DNA of 64,000 nt from Thunnus maccoyii (taxonomy: Eukaryota; Chordata; Actinopteri; Scombriformes; Scombridae), in contig NC_056550.1 in the NCBI RefSeq assembly GCF_910596095.1, forward strand, positions 28,297,699 to 28,361,698. The letters are read 5' to 3'. The notes below the pieces were generated by a model, which made no database searches, was not told where the DNA came from, and saw nothing but the letters and a program-made list of their open reading frames with translations. The position numbers were made by a program, and so were the translations under genes. Positions within the stretch are counted from its first letter, which is position 1, and each line of letters opens with the position of its first letter. Shown here piece after piece: positions 46,447 through 58,197 of the stretch.

Positions 46447-48557
46447 TCATTTTCTTTTCTGTTTTTCCTTTCCGAAGACTTTAGTCATCCATCCCACTGT
46501 TGCTCCAGTTGCTCCTCCAACTGCTGCTCCAGCGCCACCCACAGCTGCAGAGGCAGCTCCCGACAGACCGACCACACCTGCAGCAAGACGTCACACGTTA
46601 GATTCCCAGCAGAGCATCAGTGGACTTTATCAAGCTGTCGCACTACAGAGAAGCTGAGAAAGCCTTCTTCTCAAGCCACTATTGTCATTGCAGCATATAC
46701 AGAAGTAACACTAAATTACTGCAACTAACGACTATTTTCATTTTCAATTAATCAATTCATTGTTTAGTCTATAAAATGCCAGAAAATGGTGAAAAATGTC
46801 AATCACACGCCCAAGATGCAACCTACAGTGTCTTGTTCTGTCCAAACCCCAAAGATATTCAGTTTATTATCATAGAAGACTAAAGAAACCAGAAAATATT
46901 CACATTTGAGGAGCTGGAACCACACTTTTTGCTGAATACTGCACGAATTATCCATCTAAACTTCTTGTGACAATGTGATATTATTGTTGTTTCAGCTGCA
47001 GGTTTTCCAGACACTATTTATAGGAGTTTATGTTCTTCCAATCCTCTTGCACATGCAAATATAACAGTTATCACTACAATAACATATCAAGACATGTAAC
47101 CTGCTGACTGAAAAACAGCCACCAGACTTCCTGCTGCTACTCCTGCTCAGTTTGCAACTGCAGCAGCCGACATCATTTTAGCAGCGACGGATCAAAGCCT
47201 TGTTCTCAATGTTACATTATTGGATTTATTCTTTCAGTTCCAGGTTGATCAGACACAAAGATTATGTGTCATTGTTTAATAATAATCATTTCATCCAAGA
47301 TTATGGCTTTTACCTGCTGACTGCAAAATAGCCACCAGACTTCCCGCTGCCACTCCTCCTCCGTTAGCAATTGCAGCACTGGACATCATGCCTGCAGCGA
47401 TGGAGCCTCCTGCTATTCCAGCTGAGGTGAAACCTATGGCCCCCAGAACAAGAGGGGCCGTGACAACAGCTCCCACTGCAGATGGACAAGAACAGTGTTT
47501 TTCATGACAATGTACTGAAATACTTTACACAATCTACATTAAAGTGTGTCAAAAGTTAGTTGAAAAAGTCTTACCTGCACCTGCTACCACGCCAACAACT
47601 GTTCCTGAAACACACAATAGAAAATGCTGCTTGGTTCATATATATGAATCTATATAATCAACATCATCTCTTTTTTTGGCAATGGGATCAGAGCTCAGAT
47701 AACATGAAAGTCAGTGGGACTTTTATTCAGCACTCCCCACCCTTTTAGGGGATGTACTCAAAAACTGTGAGTCCTTTTTCAATGGAAGTAACACTGGATA
47801 AGAGAGGAATTTGTCTGTGTAATGTCTAATTTGTATAATGTGTTGAAGATTTTTTTATAAAATTTGAAGGCCTGGACGTACACTCTTTGTCTGCGCAATA
47901 TAGACCCATTATAAAATCTGTCCAAAGATTTCATGAAACATAACCTGTGATTCTGTAAAAACCGTACAAGATGTCAAAAAGCTAAATAGAAGTTTAATAG
48001 CTGAAAGTCTTGTGATCTGTTCAAAGCCTAAATTACGTTAGCATTAAAAAGAGTAATGTTAGCATTAAAAAAGTATGACTAGAATTTAAAAAGCAATGTT
48101 AGCATTAAAATGTTATGTTAGCATAAAAAAGTTACATTAGCATAAAAAAAAGTACCAACTGAATTTTAAAAGTTGTTTGCACTAAAAAAAAAAAAAAAAA
48201 ATTACGTTAGCATAGCTCTGTAGCCTGCTCCTCAACTCTGCTTGAAGCTAACAGCTCCATGCTACATTAGCCACTGCTAGCATAAAACACTTAACAAGGG
48301 AGAAGAATGTGTGGAATTAAAAAAAAAAAAAAAAAAGACATCTTTGGTTCTGCTGCATCAATTTTCACTCTTTTTTCAAAAACTGTCCATCATGAGTCTG
48401 ATGATGTTACTCTTTTAAATAACAAACATGAGCAGAAGTCTTTAATGCAAATGTGCAGAGCCTGCAAGCTTCAGTCCGCCAGGTTCTTCCTCATAAAATA
48501 TTTAAAACATTTTGATTTGCAAATGTTTCATAATCAAGGACCTGCATGCAACTGGTC

Positions 48558-48634
<77 letters not shown>

Positions 48635-51600
48635 CTGCGATTCTGAGTGCGGTTCCTTGGTCTACTCCTCCCTTGTGAACCTTAATGGTCTTTGTGGTTC
48701 CTGCCACAACATCAAAAAACATTATGAGTCTGTAATATATCAGACTAAAGGCTTTTAACACACCAGGGGCGAGATGAATAAACGTCATACAGCCGGATTT
48801 TCAACACCCCACATGGGCCTTCGCAATAAACAGCTGTCTGTGTAGATTACACTTCGTGATTGGTTGATGCTTTTATTCGCTGTGTGAAAACTCCAAAAAA
48901 TTTACCTTGCTCTGGCAAAAAAATTACGTCTTTTTCGCTGCGTGATATTTGCGTTCCGTGTGAAAGAACTCATGACATATACAACAATTCGAAAAATGTT
49001 TATAGTTCTGCTGCATCAATTTTCACCCTTTTTTCAAAAACGGTCCATCACGAGTCTGATCTTACAGAAGGGAAATTACAAATTCTGTGGAGACTCTTTT
49101 AAATAACAAACACCAGCTTAAGCCATTAATGCAAATGTGCAGAGCCTGCAAGCTTCAGTTCTTCCTCATAAAATATTTAAAACATTTTGATTTGTAAATG
49201 CTTTATAATCAAGGACCTGCATGCAACAGGTCTTGTGTATGTTTTACCTGCGATTTTGACGGCGGCGCCATTCTTGCCTCCACCCTTGCAAACCTTGATG
49301 GTCTTTGGAACAGTCACCTCCTTCCTCAGGGTGTGGGTTCCTGCCACAACATCAAAAAACGCTATGAGTCTGAAATATATCAGACTAAAAGCCTTTAACA
49401 CACCAGGGGCGAGATGAATAAATGACATGAAAATGCAAAATACTCGCCTGTGAATAGTTCCCATCAAAACTATTCACACTGTCAGCAATACGAATTTGTG
49501 ACAGAAACACAGAAACACAACTTTGCAAAAGAATTTGCAACAGCGCATTCTGCTGTCAGTCAGCCTGGTGAAGGCAGTTTGTCCTCTCAGCTAACCAGGA
49601 GCTGCTGCTGACAGACAGCTGCTTCTGTAGAAAGACACTGAATCAATATGTTGATTCAGAGGCTTTATTTCACCGCCCACCATAGTGAGTGAGCCTACCT
49701 GTCTGCCTGCAGTGAAACAGACAAGCTAACAGACAGACTGGAAGCTGATCAATCAATGTAGACACGGTAAATAATTTTAAAAAAAAAAAAAACATACAGC
49801 GGGATTTTCAACACCCCATGTGGGCCTTCGCAATAAACAGCTGTCTGTGTAGATTACACTTCGTGATTGGTTGATGCTTTTATTCACTGTGTGAAAACTC
49901 AGAAAAATTTACCTCGCTCTGGCAAAAAAACTACGTGTTATTTGTGTTCTGTGTGAAAGTGCTCATGATATAAACAACAATTCAAAAAAACAACAACAAA
50001 AAAAAAAAAAACGCCCCCGGTGTGTAAAGGCCTTAACTTGCTCAAAAACTCAAAAACTTGCCATGAAATACTGAAAAGACACTTTTGCGCCATCAGATTC
50101 TTTCAGACCATGAAAGGACACAAAGAAAACGGTCGTATAGGTCACTTCTATGATGTTTTTCTGTGTAAAACATGTTTGATTTTGTCTTCTTTAGTTTAGG
50201 ATCATTTTCAGTATGTGATTTAATTTACATAACTGCAGAAAGTATTTTAATTATATGTGGTATTATTGTGTGTCATATAATCTAACATGGGGTGAACTAT
50301 TATGTTATGTTGTTACATTTGTAATAATGTAGTAGTGGTAATTACGTTTGTAGTATTTATATTAGAGCACAGATTTGACAGATGAAGAGTATCTAGAGTC
50401 TGATAAAGACGTACCCGGCCCTTCGAACAGCCACTCGTCTTCAGCCACTCTCTTCTGTCTTTCCTCCGCCTTGAAGTCCTCCAGCTCCGTGTCGAGTTCC
50501 ACGATCTGCAGCGGCGTCACATCCTGATGGACACATACATATACACACACCTATCAGACACAGACTGTAAAAGAAACGTGACGTCACCAATTGGTTTGTG
50601 GACTCCTTTTATGAAACCTCGAGTTCTGTATTTTGACTGTCGCCATCTTGGAATTTTGGAGCCAGAAGTGACCATATTGGGACTAAATAGTGGAGCTGAC
50701 CCTAACGTTAGCTGCTAGCTTGGTTAGCATGGTGCATTTACAGTCTATGGTTAACTGTCATTATGCTAATTTAGCTAGCGAAAAACAGGCTTAAAACATT
50801 AAAACAAAATGTGCTTACCGGAAAAATTGAACTACTGAACTAATTCAACCAAACACTGAACAACACAAATTTTACAATTAACTTTCATGAACTGAACTGA
50901 AATAGCAGCAGCTACACCTATACTCTGTGAATCTGAGGTTATGCTAAGGTTAAGTTACTTAACCAACATTGTCGCCATGGTAGCATCTTGTTAATCACAA
51001 TGTAGCCACACCCTAAAGCATACACTGCTTTTGTCATTTATTTCACTCTAAATGGGACCATAATTTGCAAAAAGAACATCATGCTGCACTGAAGAAGACT
51101 TGAAACTAGTGACTGAGACCATAAACTCATTAGGAAACAGTTTACTGAGGTAACAATCCAAATAAAGTGAGAAGTAGGCTCATTTTCTCAGACTTCTTTT
51201 TGCAGCCAGTGGAGTCGCCCCCTGCTGGCCATTAGAAAGAACGCAGGTTTGAGGCACTTCTGCATTGGGGACCAGGAGCTTCCCGCTTAGTCAGACATGT
51301 GTCAGACATGACCACGATAACACAGAAGAAAGTTCTCCACTGACATTCAGAGAATACTCCAACATCAAACTGTAAAGATGGTGCCTTTCAGTCTGACAAT
51401 CAGACAGGAGTGTAGATCGTGTGGTGAAATTGGGACAATTAATGAAAATAAATTCAAAGAGACAGCTCCCTGTTTTTCCTCTCTTTAAAACATGAGATTT
51501 TTCTGCTAAATAAAGATGCACAATAACAAAACGCCTCTCTACAATTGAAAACTAATTCTTTACCCATGATAAAACCATGTTCTAGTTTCTTTCCTTTATT

Positions 51601-53053
51601 AAATATTTGCTTTTTTCTCTGTTTAAATTTAGCATTGCATTGTTCCCAAGCGGAAACCTGTGAAACACAGAACACACAGACTTATGGATAAAAACATAAT
51701 AAAAACCAGACTGTGAATGTCATTAGTTTTGCAGATAGTCGCTCATAAACAAAGAAGTTCCAGTCTCAAAGAAAAAACTCAATTCCTGCATCGATTTATT
51801 AAAAAAAGTCAACTTTAACAAAAGTGATGCAGCTGATAAGCGTGCAAGAATTGACTTTTCTTTACAACTGGAACTTCGGGGGATTTGATTGAACATCATA
51901 AAAGACAAAACAAGTGGTGTACATGTTGTCTTCTACTCAGCTAGATGAACAGTCAGAGGATCACCAGAGTTTCTCACAGACCTCCTGGATCTCCTCTCCG
52001 GGGTACAGCGGGAACGGATCCTGGGACAGACGGATCCCCAGGTCGCCATGGCGGCGTATGGCCTGACCGGATTGGTCGAAGAGGACCTGGCCGTTATCAT
52101 CGCGGGCCACAGGGTTGGCGATCACGCAGTAGTGATGCGGTGGCACCGTGATCATTCGCTTCGGAGACAAGAGCACTCTGGGAAAGATACAAGTGAAACA
52201 GGATGAGGTCACAACAATCACTCTGAAAGTTACCAAACTAGTTTTATTATGTTGTTTCACCAAATAGTGATTTTTCCCTCTAAACTTCTCACATGCTTTC
52301 ATTTCAATAAATGTTCAAATGATCCAATATTTCAGCAAAAATCAAAGATTAGAGAAAAAGTCCAAAAACTGAAAACAGATTTGTGTATCAGAACTTTGTT
52401 TTTTCTTCTTTCCTCTCCCATTTATCATCTCACCACCCCTCAGATTTATCTGCTGACCCTTTGGAGGGGCCCGACCCCTAGGTTGGGAACCACTGGACTA
52501 AACTAGCTAACTGTATATAAAGTAGTGTAAACTAGCTCCACCTCCAGCAGCTACAACAGTAACATGCTGCTCTAACACTGATGCTTCACTATTAATAATC
52601 TAATGATGTCATATATAATAATATATCAGTCAGAGGGACCAAACCACTACTTTTACTGCAATACTTTAACTACATCAAGCTCATAATACTTATGTACTTT
52701 TACTGCAATACTTTAACTACATCAAGCTCATAATGTACTTTTAGTTAGTGGGATTTTTCATGCAGGACATTTAATGGACTATTTTCTACATTGCTGTACT
52801 GAAACTAGTACTGGTAGCCACAAGTTAACCTGAGAGTAGCTGTACTCGTCAACAACAAATGATGTTAAGAAGCAGTATCTGGTTAATTGAACCACAGCTG
52901 AATCTCAGGTTGATTCTTTCTGTTTTTTCTGCCCTCTGACCTTTCATTGTCCTGGAGGATGTAGGTGAGTGGTCCGATCTCCACGCGGGTGACGTTGGTG
53001 TTCTGGTCCAGCACATGGATGTAGTGGTGAGGCGGGATCTGGATGATGGACAT
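46447..53053 (-). CDS. MVP N-terminal repeats fused to ISG12/IFI27 domain (fusion C)
   Basis: Exons (minus): 53053-52941, 52177-51982, 50523-50415, 49340-49248, 48700-48635, 47604-47575, 47475-47314, 46577-46447; 900 nt, 299 aa, all phases compatible. It is the tandem partner of fusion B. MVP repeats occupy residues 1-139 ([43 protein letters not shown]), a lysine-rich degenerate fourth repeat follows, and the ISG12 domain ends with a more basic tail (FGKEKQKRK) than in B. Differences from B: a 15-nt in-frame deletion in exon 3, and two alternative copies of exon 4 (49340-49248 and 48700-48635), both phase 1-1, so either or both may be spliced in; using one gives 277 or 268 aa. The promoter has the same ISRE and TATA as B. 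Confidence 0.78.
46719..46940 (+). repeat. ATTAATCGATTA-type dispersed repeat
   Basis: Insertion in the last intron of fusion C that is absent from the same intron of fusion B, so it entered after the B/C duplication. Landmarks are TGCAACTAACGACTATTTTC and GAAAATATTCACATTTGAGG. Confidence 0.75.
47101..47194 (-). pseudogene. Decayed ISG12 exon inside the last intron of fusion C
   Basis: This is the same relic as 35684-35777 with the same in-frame TGA, which shows that decay predates the B/C duplication. Confidence 0.75.
48030..48200 (+). repeat. Degenerate GTTAGCATTAAAAAGAGTAAT array (fusion C)
   Basis: Counterpart of the arrays in mvp and fusion B; it lies between exon 4b and the first ISG12 exon. 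Confidence 0.7.
48557..48632 (-). repeat. Expanded CA repeat at the 5' splice site of exon 4b
   Basis: A dinucleotide tract of about 76 bp begins right after the donor GTAA. The same place has about 18 bp in fusion B and about 25 bp in mvp. Confidence 0.9.
49387..50032 (+). mobile_element. Non-autonomous TIR element in fusion C
   Basis: It begins AAGCCTTTAACACACCAGGG and ends CGCCCCCGGTGTGTAAAGGC, imperfect inverted termini of about 20 bp. Inside is a CATACAGCGGGATTTTCAAC segment also found at about 48785-48960 next to exon 4b, so a partial second copy starts near 48750. Fusion B has only the left terminus (about 37611). Confidence 0.65.
50567..50745 (+). repeat. Dispersed teleost repeat (GACGTCACC / CGCCATCTTGGA type)
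   Basis: In intron 2 of fusion C, at the same place as 38278-38490 in fusion B. Confidence 0.7.
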
Positions 53054-54304
53054 CTTAGACACGATCTAAACAAAATACTGCAGAGAGAGGAGAGAGTCTG
53101 TCAGTGATGTTACAAACCAGACTGTGTCGTGAATCTATCTATTTTAAAGATATTACAGAATTTTGTATAGGACATTTTTTGTGCAAAAGTGCATTTAAAA
53201 AAGTTGATGTGAAGCTTCTATTCAGCTTCAGCAGTCTGAGTTAGTCATATCAAGTGGATATCTGACACATTTACAGTCTTTTTAGCATCAAATTAAAAAC
53301 TTTGTGGATTTTCTCCCACCCCCTTCATTGTAAGTTCATTATGAAGGGATCTTCTGATGGTCAGTATGAACAGGAGGAATGATTACAGCAAGAAAAACAG
53401 GTTTCTATGAGCCTCATTCACAAACAGTGCGTACACACAAATGTATGCTTAAACTGTGCATACGAATATTTTAAGCACAAATCCAGGATTCATCAACATG
53501 TTCTTACCTGAATTTGTTCTTACTCTGTGAGCAAATTTAGAACTGCCTTAGACCATACGTACAAATCATAAACATCCCACGGTCTTAAAAACTGATATAA
53601 TCAATATTTATTCAATGTAGACAGTATATTAGAACCAAAATTGTTTAAAAAATGATTGGGCCTAAATATGCAAAAAAAAACCCAAACTTGCCAGGGTAAT
53701 CTGAAAAGTTCCTAAATTAATATGTGTATGTAATATGGCTCAGATTGCAAAATTAGTGACACGTTCAGTGACCCAGGTTATTTTCTGTAGCTACAGATTA
53801 CAAACGAACAATTAAATCGAGATAATTACTTTTATGGTTTTATCGCCCAGTATGCCTGATTAAAGTTCCGCGACGTTGAGTTTTACATGACGCAAAATGT
53901 GACCGCGTTCAAGTAATAAATGAAATCGAAGAAAAATACCAGCATTGTTAATGTTTGTTGGCTCGAAACTTCTGTTATGAACTGGTCTGACTGGCTACGG
54001 TGGCTAGGCTAACAATAGCTGTTATATTAGTTATATTAGCTGTGAGTCTGACAGTCGCCCTTCACTCTCCAGCGGTACCTGCCGTCAGGAAACGTTATGT
54101 GTCTAACTAACACACCTAATAATAACTACTGTATGTGTCTCCAAACAGTTGTTAAAGGACAGAGCTCCTCCGTGTGTCAGACGCATGCCGACTTAAAGAA
54201 AGGTTCGTCATCACTCAGAAAACATCTTCAGTTGCTTCATATCATGCGTGAGTCTTCAGCGATAAGTAAGAAACTAAACTTAAAGAGTTCTCCCGGGTCT
54301 TACC

Positions 54305-54345
54305 TCAGCTGCGGTGTGCGGGAGGCTGACAGCTCGGACGGATCC
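54305..54345 (-). other. Untranslated first exon of fusion C
   Basis: It ends at the donor CAGCTGAG/GTAAGACCC (exon side 54304). It shares the CGGACGGATCC and GCACACCGC words with the leader exon of mvp, which shows common descent of the 5' ends. The upper limit is inferred from the TATA box. Confidence 0.6.
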
Positions 54346-54368
54346 TGACTGGAGACTGAACCGCCGCG

Positions 54369-54430
54369 TATTTATAGACTGCAGGACAAACACACAGTCT
54401 GACGCAGCTACACGAAGGGAAAACGAAACT
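54369..54430 (-). promoter_or_regulatory. ISRE and TATA box of fusion C
   Basis: AGTTTCGTTTTCCC at 54430-54417 on the minus strand is a perfect interferon-stimulated response element. TATAAATA follows at 54376-54369, about 40 bp downstream. The ISRE matches fusion B base for base. Confidence 0.85.
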
Positions 54431-54502
54431 TTAAGAGCATTGCGACACCAGAAGGGATTGCATCATAAACTGAAGCATATTCCCATAGGAACATGAACAT
54501 GT

Positions 54503-57500
54503 TGGGTTTTTTTTTTTTTTTTGGTTTTGACCTGATAACGATCCAACTGGAAGTGAAATGTTTGTGGTGTGGAGTGCTGCAAGTGATGTAATATAATATA
54601 TCATATAATGACATTTTCTATTTCAATAAAAAAAAATCCCCAGAAAACTAGAAAAACAAGTTTCTGTTACAAACAAGCAGGTAGTGATGGCGGAAATTTC
54701 AATTTCTAGTGAACGCATCATAAAATCACTAGCACAAATCAATAAAAGCATGACTTACACCTAATTTTATCCGGCACGGAAATGTCAGTCATTCATTGAT
54801 GACAAAAAGCGAGATAACTCTTCTTTTACCAAAAGTTTTTCATTTAATTATGACAAAGTAAATACATATATTAAAAAGGACATACACATATATACCAACG
54901 TGTTTTGTATTTCACTTATTTTCTTTTTTTAAACTCTTCAACAGATGTGAGCGCGAGGAACACGGAGGGATTTTCCTGAGAAAGAAAGAAAAATCCAAAA
55001 AACAGACGTTTCATTCATACAGAGGTCACATGATCACTGGGGGTTAACAGTCATGTTAGCGCAGAGCTATGGCATGCTAAATATGGAAACTTTATCCATA
55101 CACTGCAGGCTGGACACATAAAAGAAACAACATTTTATAAGCATCTTGGACAACAACAAGGACAAGATTTATTTTACAGGTCCTTTAAATTTGTCGTAAT
55201 TTTCTGGAGTAATTTGCAGGCAACACAACCCCTGTAAAATACAGCTATGTTGTAAAAATCATTTCACATTATTATTAAAGAAAGACTTTTGTCATTATGG
55301 AATTAAACAGTAAAATCTAATTTCACTGTATTTCAGGATCTTGTAAAAAAATACAGCCATTTTGTAGAATCACCATCATTTGACTTTATTTTCAAAAAGA
55401 AAGACTTCATCACTTTTGTGGAATTAAATAATTTACTTAATATTATAATATATATATAATATATATTATTTTATTTTATACTTTGTATCAAGTTGCACCA
55501 ACCTTTTTGTAAAATGTCCTAAAAATTACCCATTAAATACCTGCAAATTACTCCTACTTACTAACACTACCATGTAAAAATACATTAATGTTGTATGATA
55601 ACTGGCATTGGCCCTATTTGTCACAAAAAGTCTTGCTTTTTTTGTATTACGAAATTTGAATGTAAAATTAATTTCTTGGTGTGTTTTTACTTACAAAACC
55701 TTTTTTAAAAAAACCCCAAAAACAGTCATGCTGTACTTATAACAAGCATCAACTTTAAAAAACAGACATTAACTTATCGAGTGTTTAGTGTCGAAAATGT
55801 ATCAACACTCAACAATATTCTTCAAAAATGTGAAATGTGTGTAAAACAACGTGAAACTTTATCACAGATTGTATGTATATAAATATATATATTCTTACAG
55901 TATATTTAATGGTTAATTTTTAGGCATTTTACAGAAAAGTCAGTGCAGTTTGAGACAAATTGCAAGAAAAAATAGAAAAAATGTTAAGTTGGTTTAGTGT
56001 CGATTCATTTAATTTGGGTTTGTATATAGTTGTTAATTTGCAAAAATTACACTCTTAACAATTCTTTAAATGACAGGATACTTAGTTTTCAGTGTGTAGT
56101 TTTGTGTTTAAAATGGTATATTATCATATTAGAATCAACAGTTACAGCAGCTACTTTTTAGAAAATTGAAAAAGTGTAATATGCTAATATATGGTTTGAC
56201 ACAAAATTACATTGAAAACTGTTTTCTATCAGTTAATTGTCAAAAGACTAATTTATTAAGAATCTTTGCAAATGAACAACTACGAACCCAAAAATCGACT
56301 ACTCACTAAATCGTCACTAAGTCGACTAAACACTTTTTTCTTATACTTTTTACCAAATTGCGCCACCTTTTCTGTAAAATGTCCTAAAATTTCCTGTTAA
56401 ATACCTGCAAATTGCTCAGAAAATTTCCTGGGCTTTTACTGTAAAATTAAAGGACCTGTAAAGTTTTCTTTTTTAAAGGAAATGTTTGTGAAAATATGTG
56501 AGGAAAATCTGTACAAAGACCTTTGGTTGAATATCTGCTCCTGTATATAGCTCTAGTGTACAATATACATATTTAGATAACTCTAATTTAAATACTAATT
56601 TGGCTAAAATGAATATAAAAAATAGTATGTATGTTACTGACATGAAATGAGCTGAACATGCATCTCTTCCCTTTATATAAACAACAGGATTTTACAGGTT
56701 TACTGCAGCTTCATTAACACACACGTGTATTTGTAGAAAAGGTCAGTTTTAAGCACACAAACATACTTTAGTGGCACCTAGCTGAGCCGAGGACAATCTA
56801 AACACAGTTAACATCACTTGGTATAAAATAGATTTTTTTTTTTAAATATTAAAAAGGATAAAATTTGAAATGGTCAGACATGACAGATAGAGAACCGAAG
56901 TCAGAAAAGCCCATTCAAAACTACATTAATCAAATAAATGCCAAAAAAATCTGCCTTACAACGCACCCTTACTCAACTGTGTGTCATGTGGTTCACTCCA
57001 TATATAGATAAAAATGGTGCACTTTTAGAAAGGATGTAAGATAATTGTTTAATTCATATTTTTGTTTAATCCGCTCCGTTTTGGAGCAGAAACGCCTAAT
57101 ATGACATACCCACCCACCTTGCCGACAACCTGATGTCAGCTCATCGCACACGCCAATAAATGAGTGTATAAACGATGGATTTGAGAAGTTGACATTTGGA
57201 GTAAAGGAGAAAAAGAAGTGAAATCCTGCTACTGTAGTTTGTTTACGTAGCCTCCGGAGCCAGAGGAAGCTTCCTGAAGCTGACCAATCAGAACAGAGTG
57301 GGCTCATCAGGAGGCGGGGCCTTAAAGAGACAGGAGCTAAAACGGCCTGTTTCAGACAGAGGCTGAACTGAGGGGCTGCATAAAGGACCAGTAGAAGATA
57401 AATAAGGAGTTTTTAACTGTAAATCATGCAAAAATATTCCAGTAGAGCCCCAGAATATAAATATACACCTGGAAATGTGCAGAATATGTGTACTTTAAGT

Positions 57501-58197
57501 TAGTTGCATGTATTCTTAATAAGTTGCTGATTAAAAAAATGTGTTTAAATAAATAATGTTAATCTAAATAAGTGATGATGGCAAACACATTCAACCTACT
57601 GCCTGTTAACCATCAACATCTCTGAGATTAATGCTGTTTTTTCATTGCTGAGAGATTATTTATCATGGTTTGGGGTATTCATATCGACCTCTGTAGTAGA
57701 TGCTCATTTATATTAAAACATGGATGTTAAACCCCTTAATCACGCTTCACTTTTTCAGACAGTAAGTGACATCCAGACTTCGGCTCTCTAAAATGTCAAA
57801 CAGACAGAACTTCATAGACAAATATTAGTATTTAAGAATAATCAATAATACTCAGGAGTTTTTCCTCACAGTGGACCGCTGCTCCGACTCTGTCTCTGTT
57901 TGGTTCATGTTTAATAAGACAACATAAAGATTAAAAAGATCCATCCGTACAGAAATCAGATTTCAATTGTTTCAGTTAGAAACATGAGTGCAGGATTCAG
58001 TTTTTCTGGTGGAGGAAGCACAGTGAGGATTAAGTGCTGGTGTTTGACTTTAGCTCCTCTGACTGTCTCCATTGTGCAGTTCAGAGGGAGAATCGGAAAA
58101 TCACTCCATCAATCCTTCTCTGTTCCATCTTTTCCTCTTTCTGAGTTTCACTTCCTGAGCTTGAGGGTGCATGTTTTGTGGATTTCATACGAAATCT
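54503..58197. other. Intergenic region, A/T-rich, no gene recognised
   Basis: No coding exon or RNA gene was recognised. The part next to 58198 probably includes the caskin 3' untranslated region. Simple AT tracts lie near 55440-55475 and a dispersed repeat at about 57100-57490. Confidence 0.6.
57100..57490 (+). repeat. Dispersed teleost repeat (ACCAATCAGAACAGAGTGGG type)
   Basis: It contains CTGACCAATCAGAACAGAGT, GGCGGGGCCTTAAAGAGACA, CAGACAGAGGCTGAACTGAG and TAAATCATGCAAAAATATTC. I recognise this order as a very common short repeat of spiny-rayed fish. It is a single copy here, so the call rests on memory. Confidence 0.55.

Larger units (their letters stand above)
45150..54502 (-). repeat. 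Segmental duplication, unit C
   Basis: Partner of 33625-42925 in the same orientation. It includes the 3' flank, fusion C, its promoter, and an extra duplication around exon 4 plus later repeat insertions. Confidence 0.85.
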
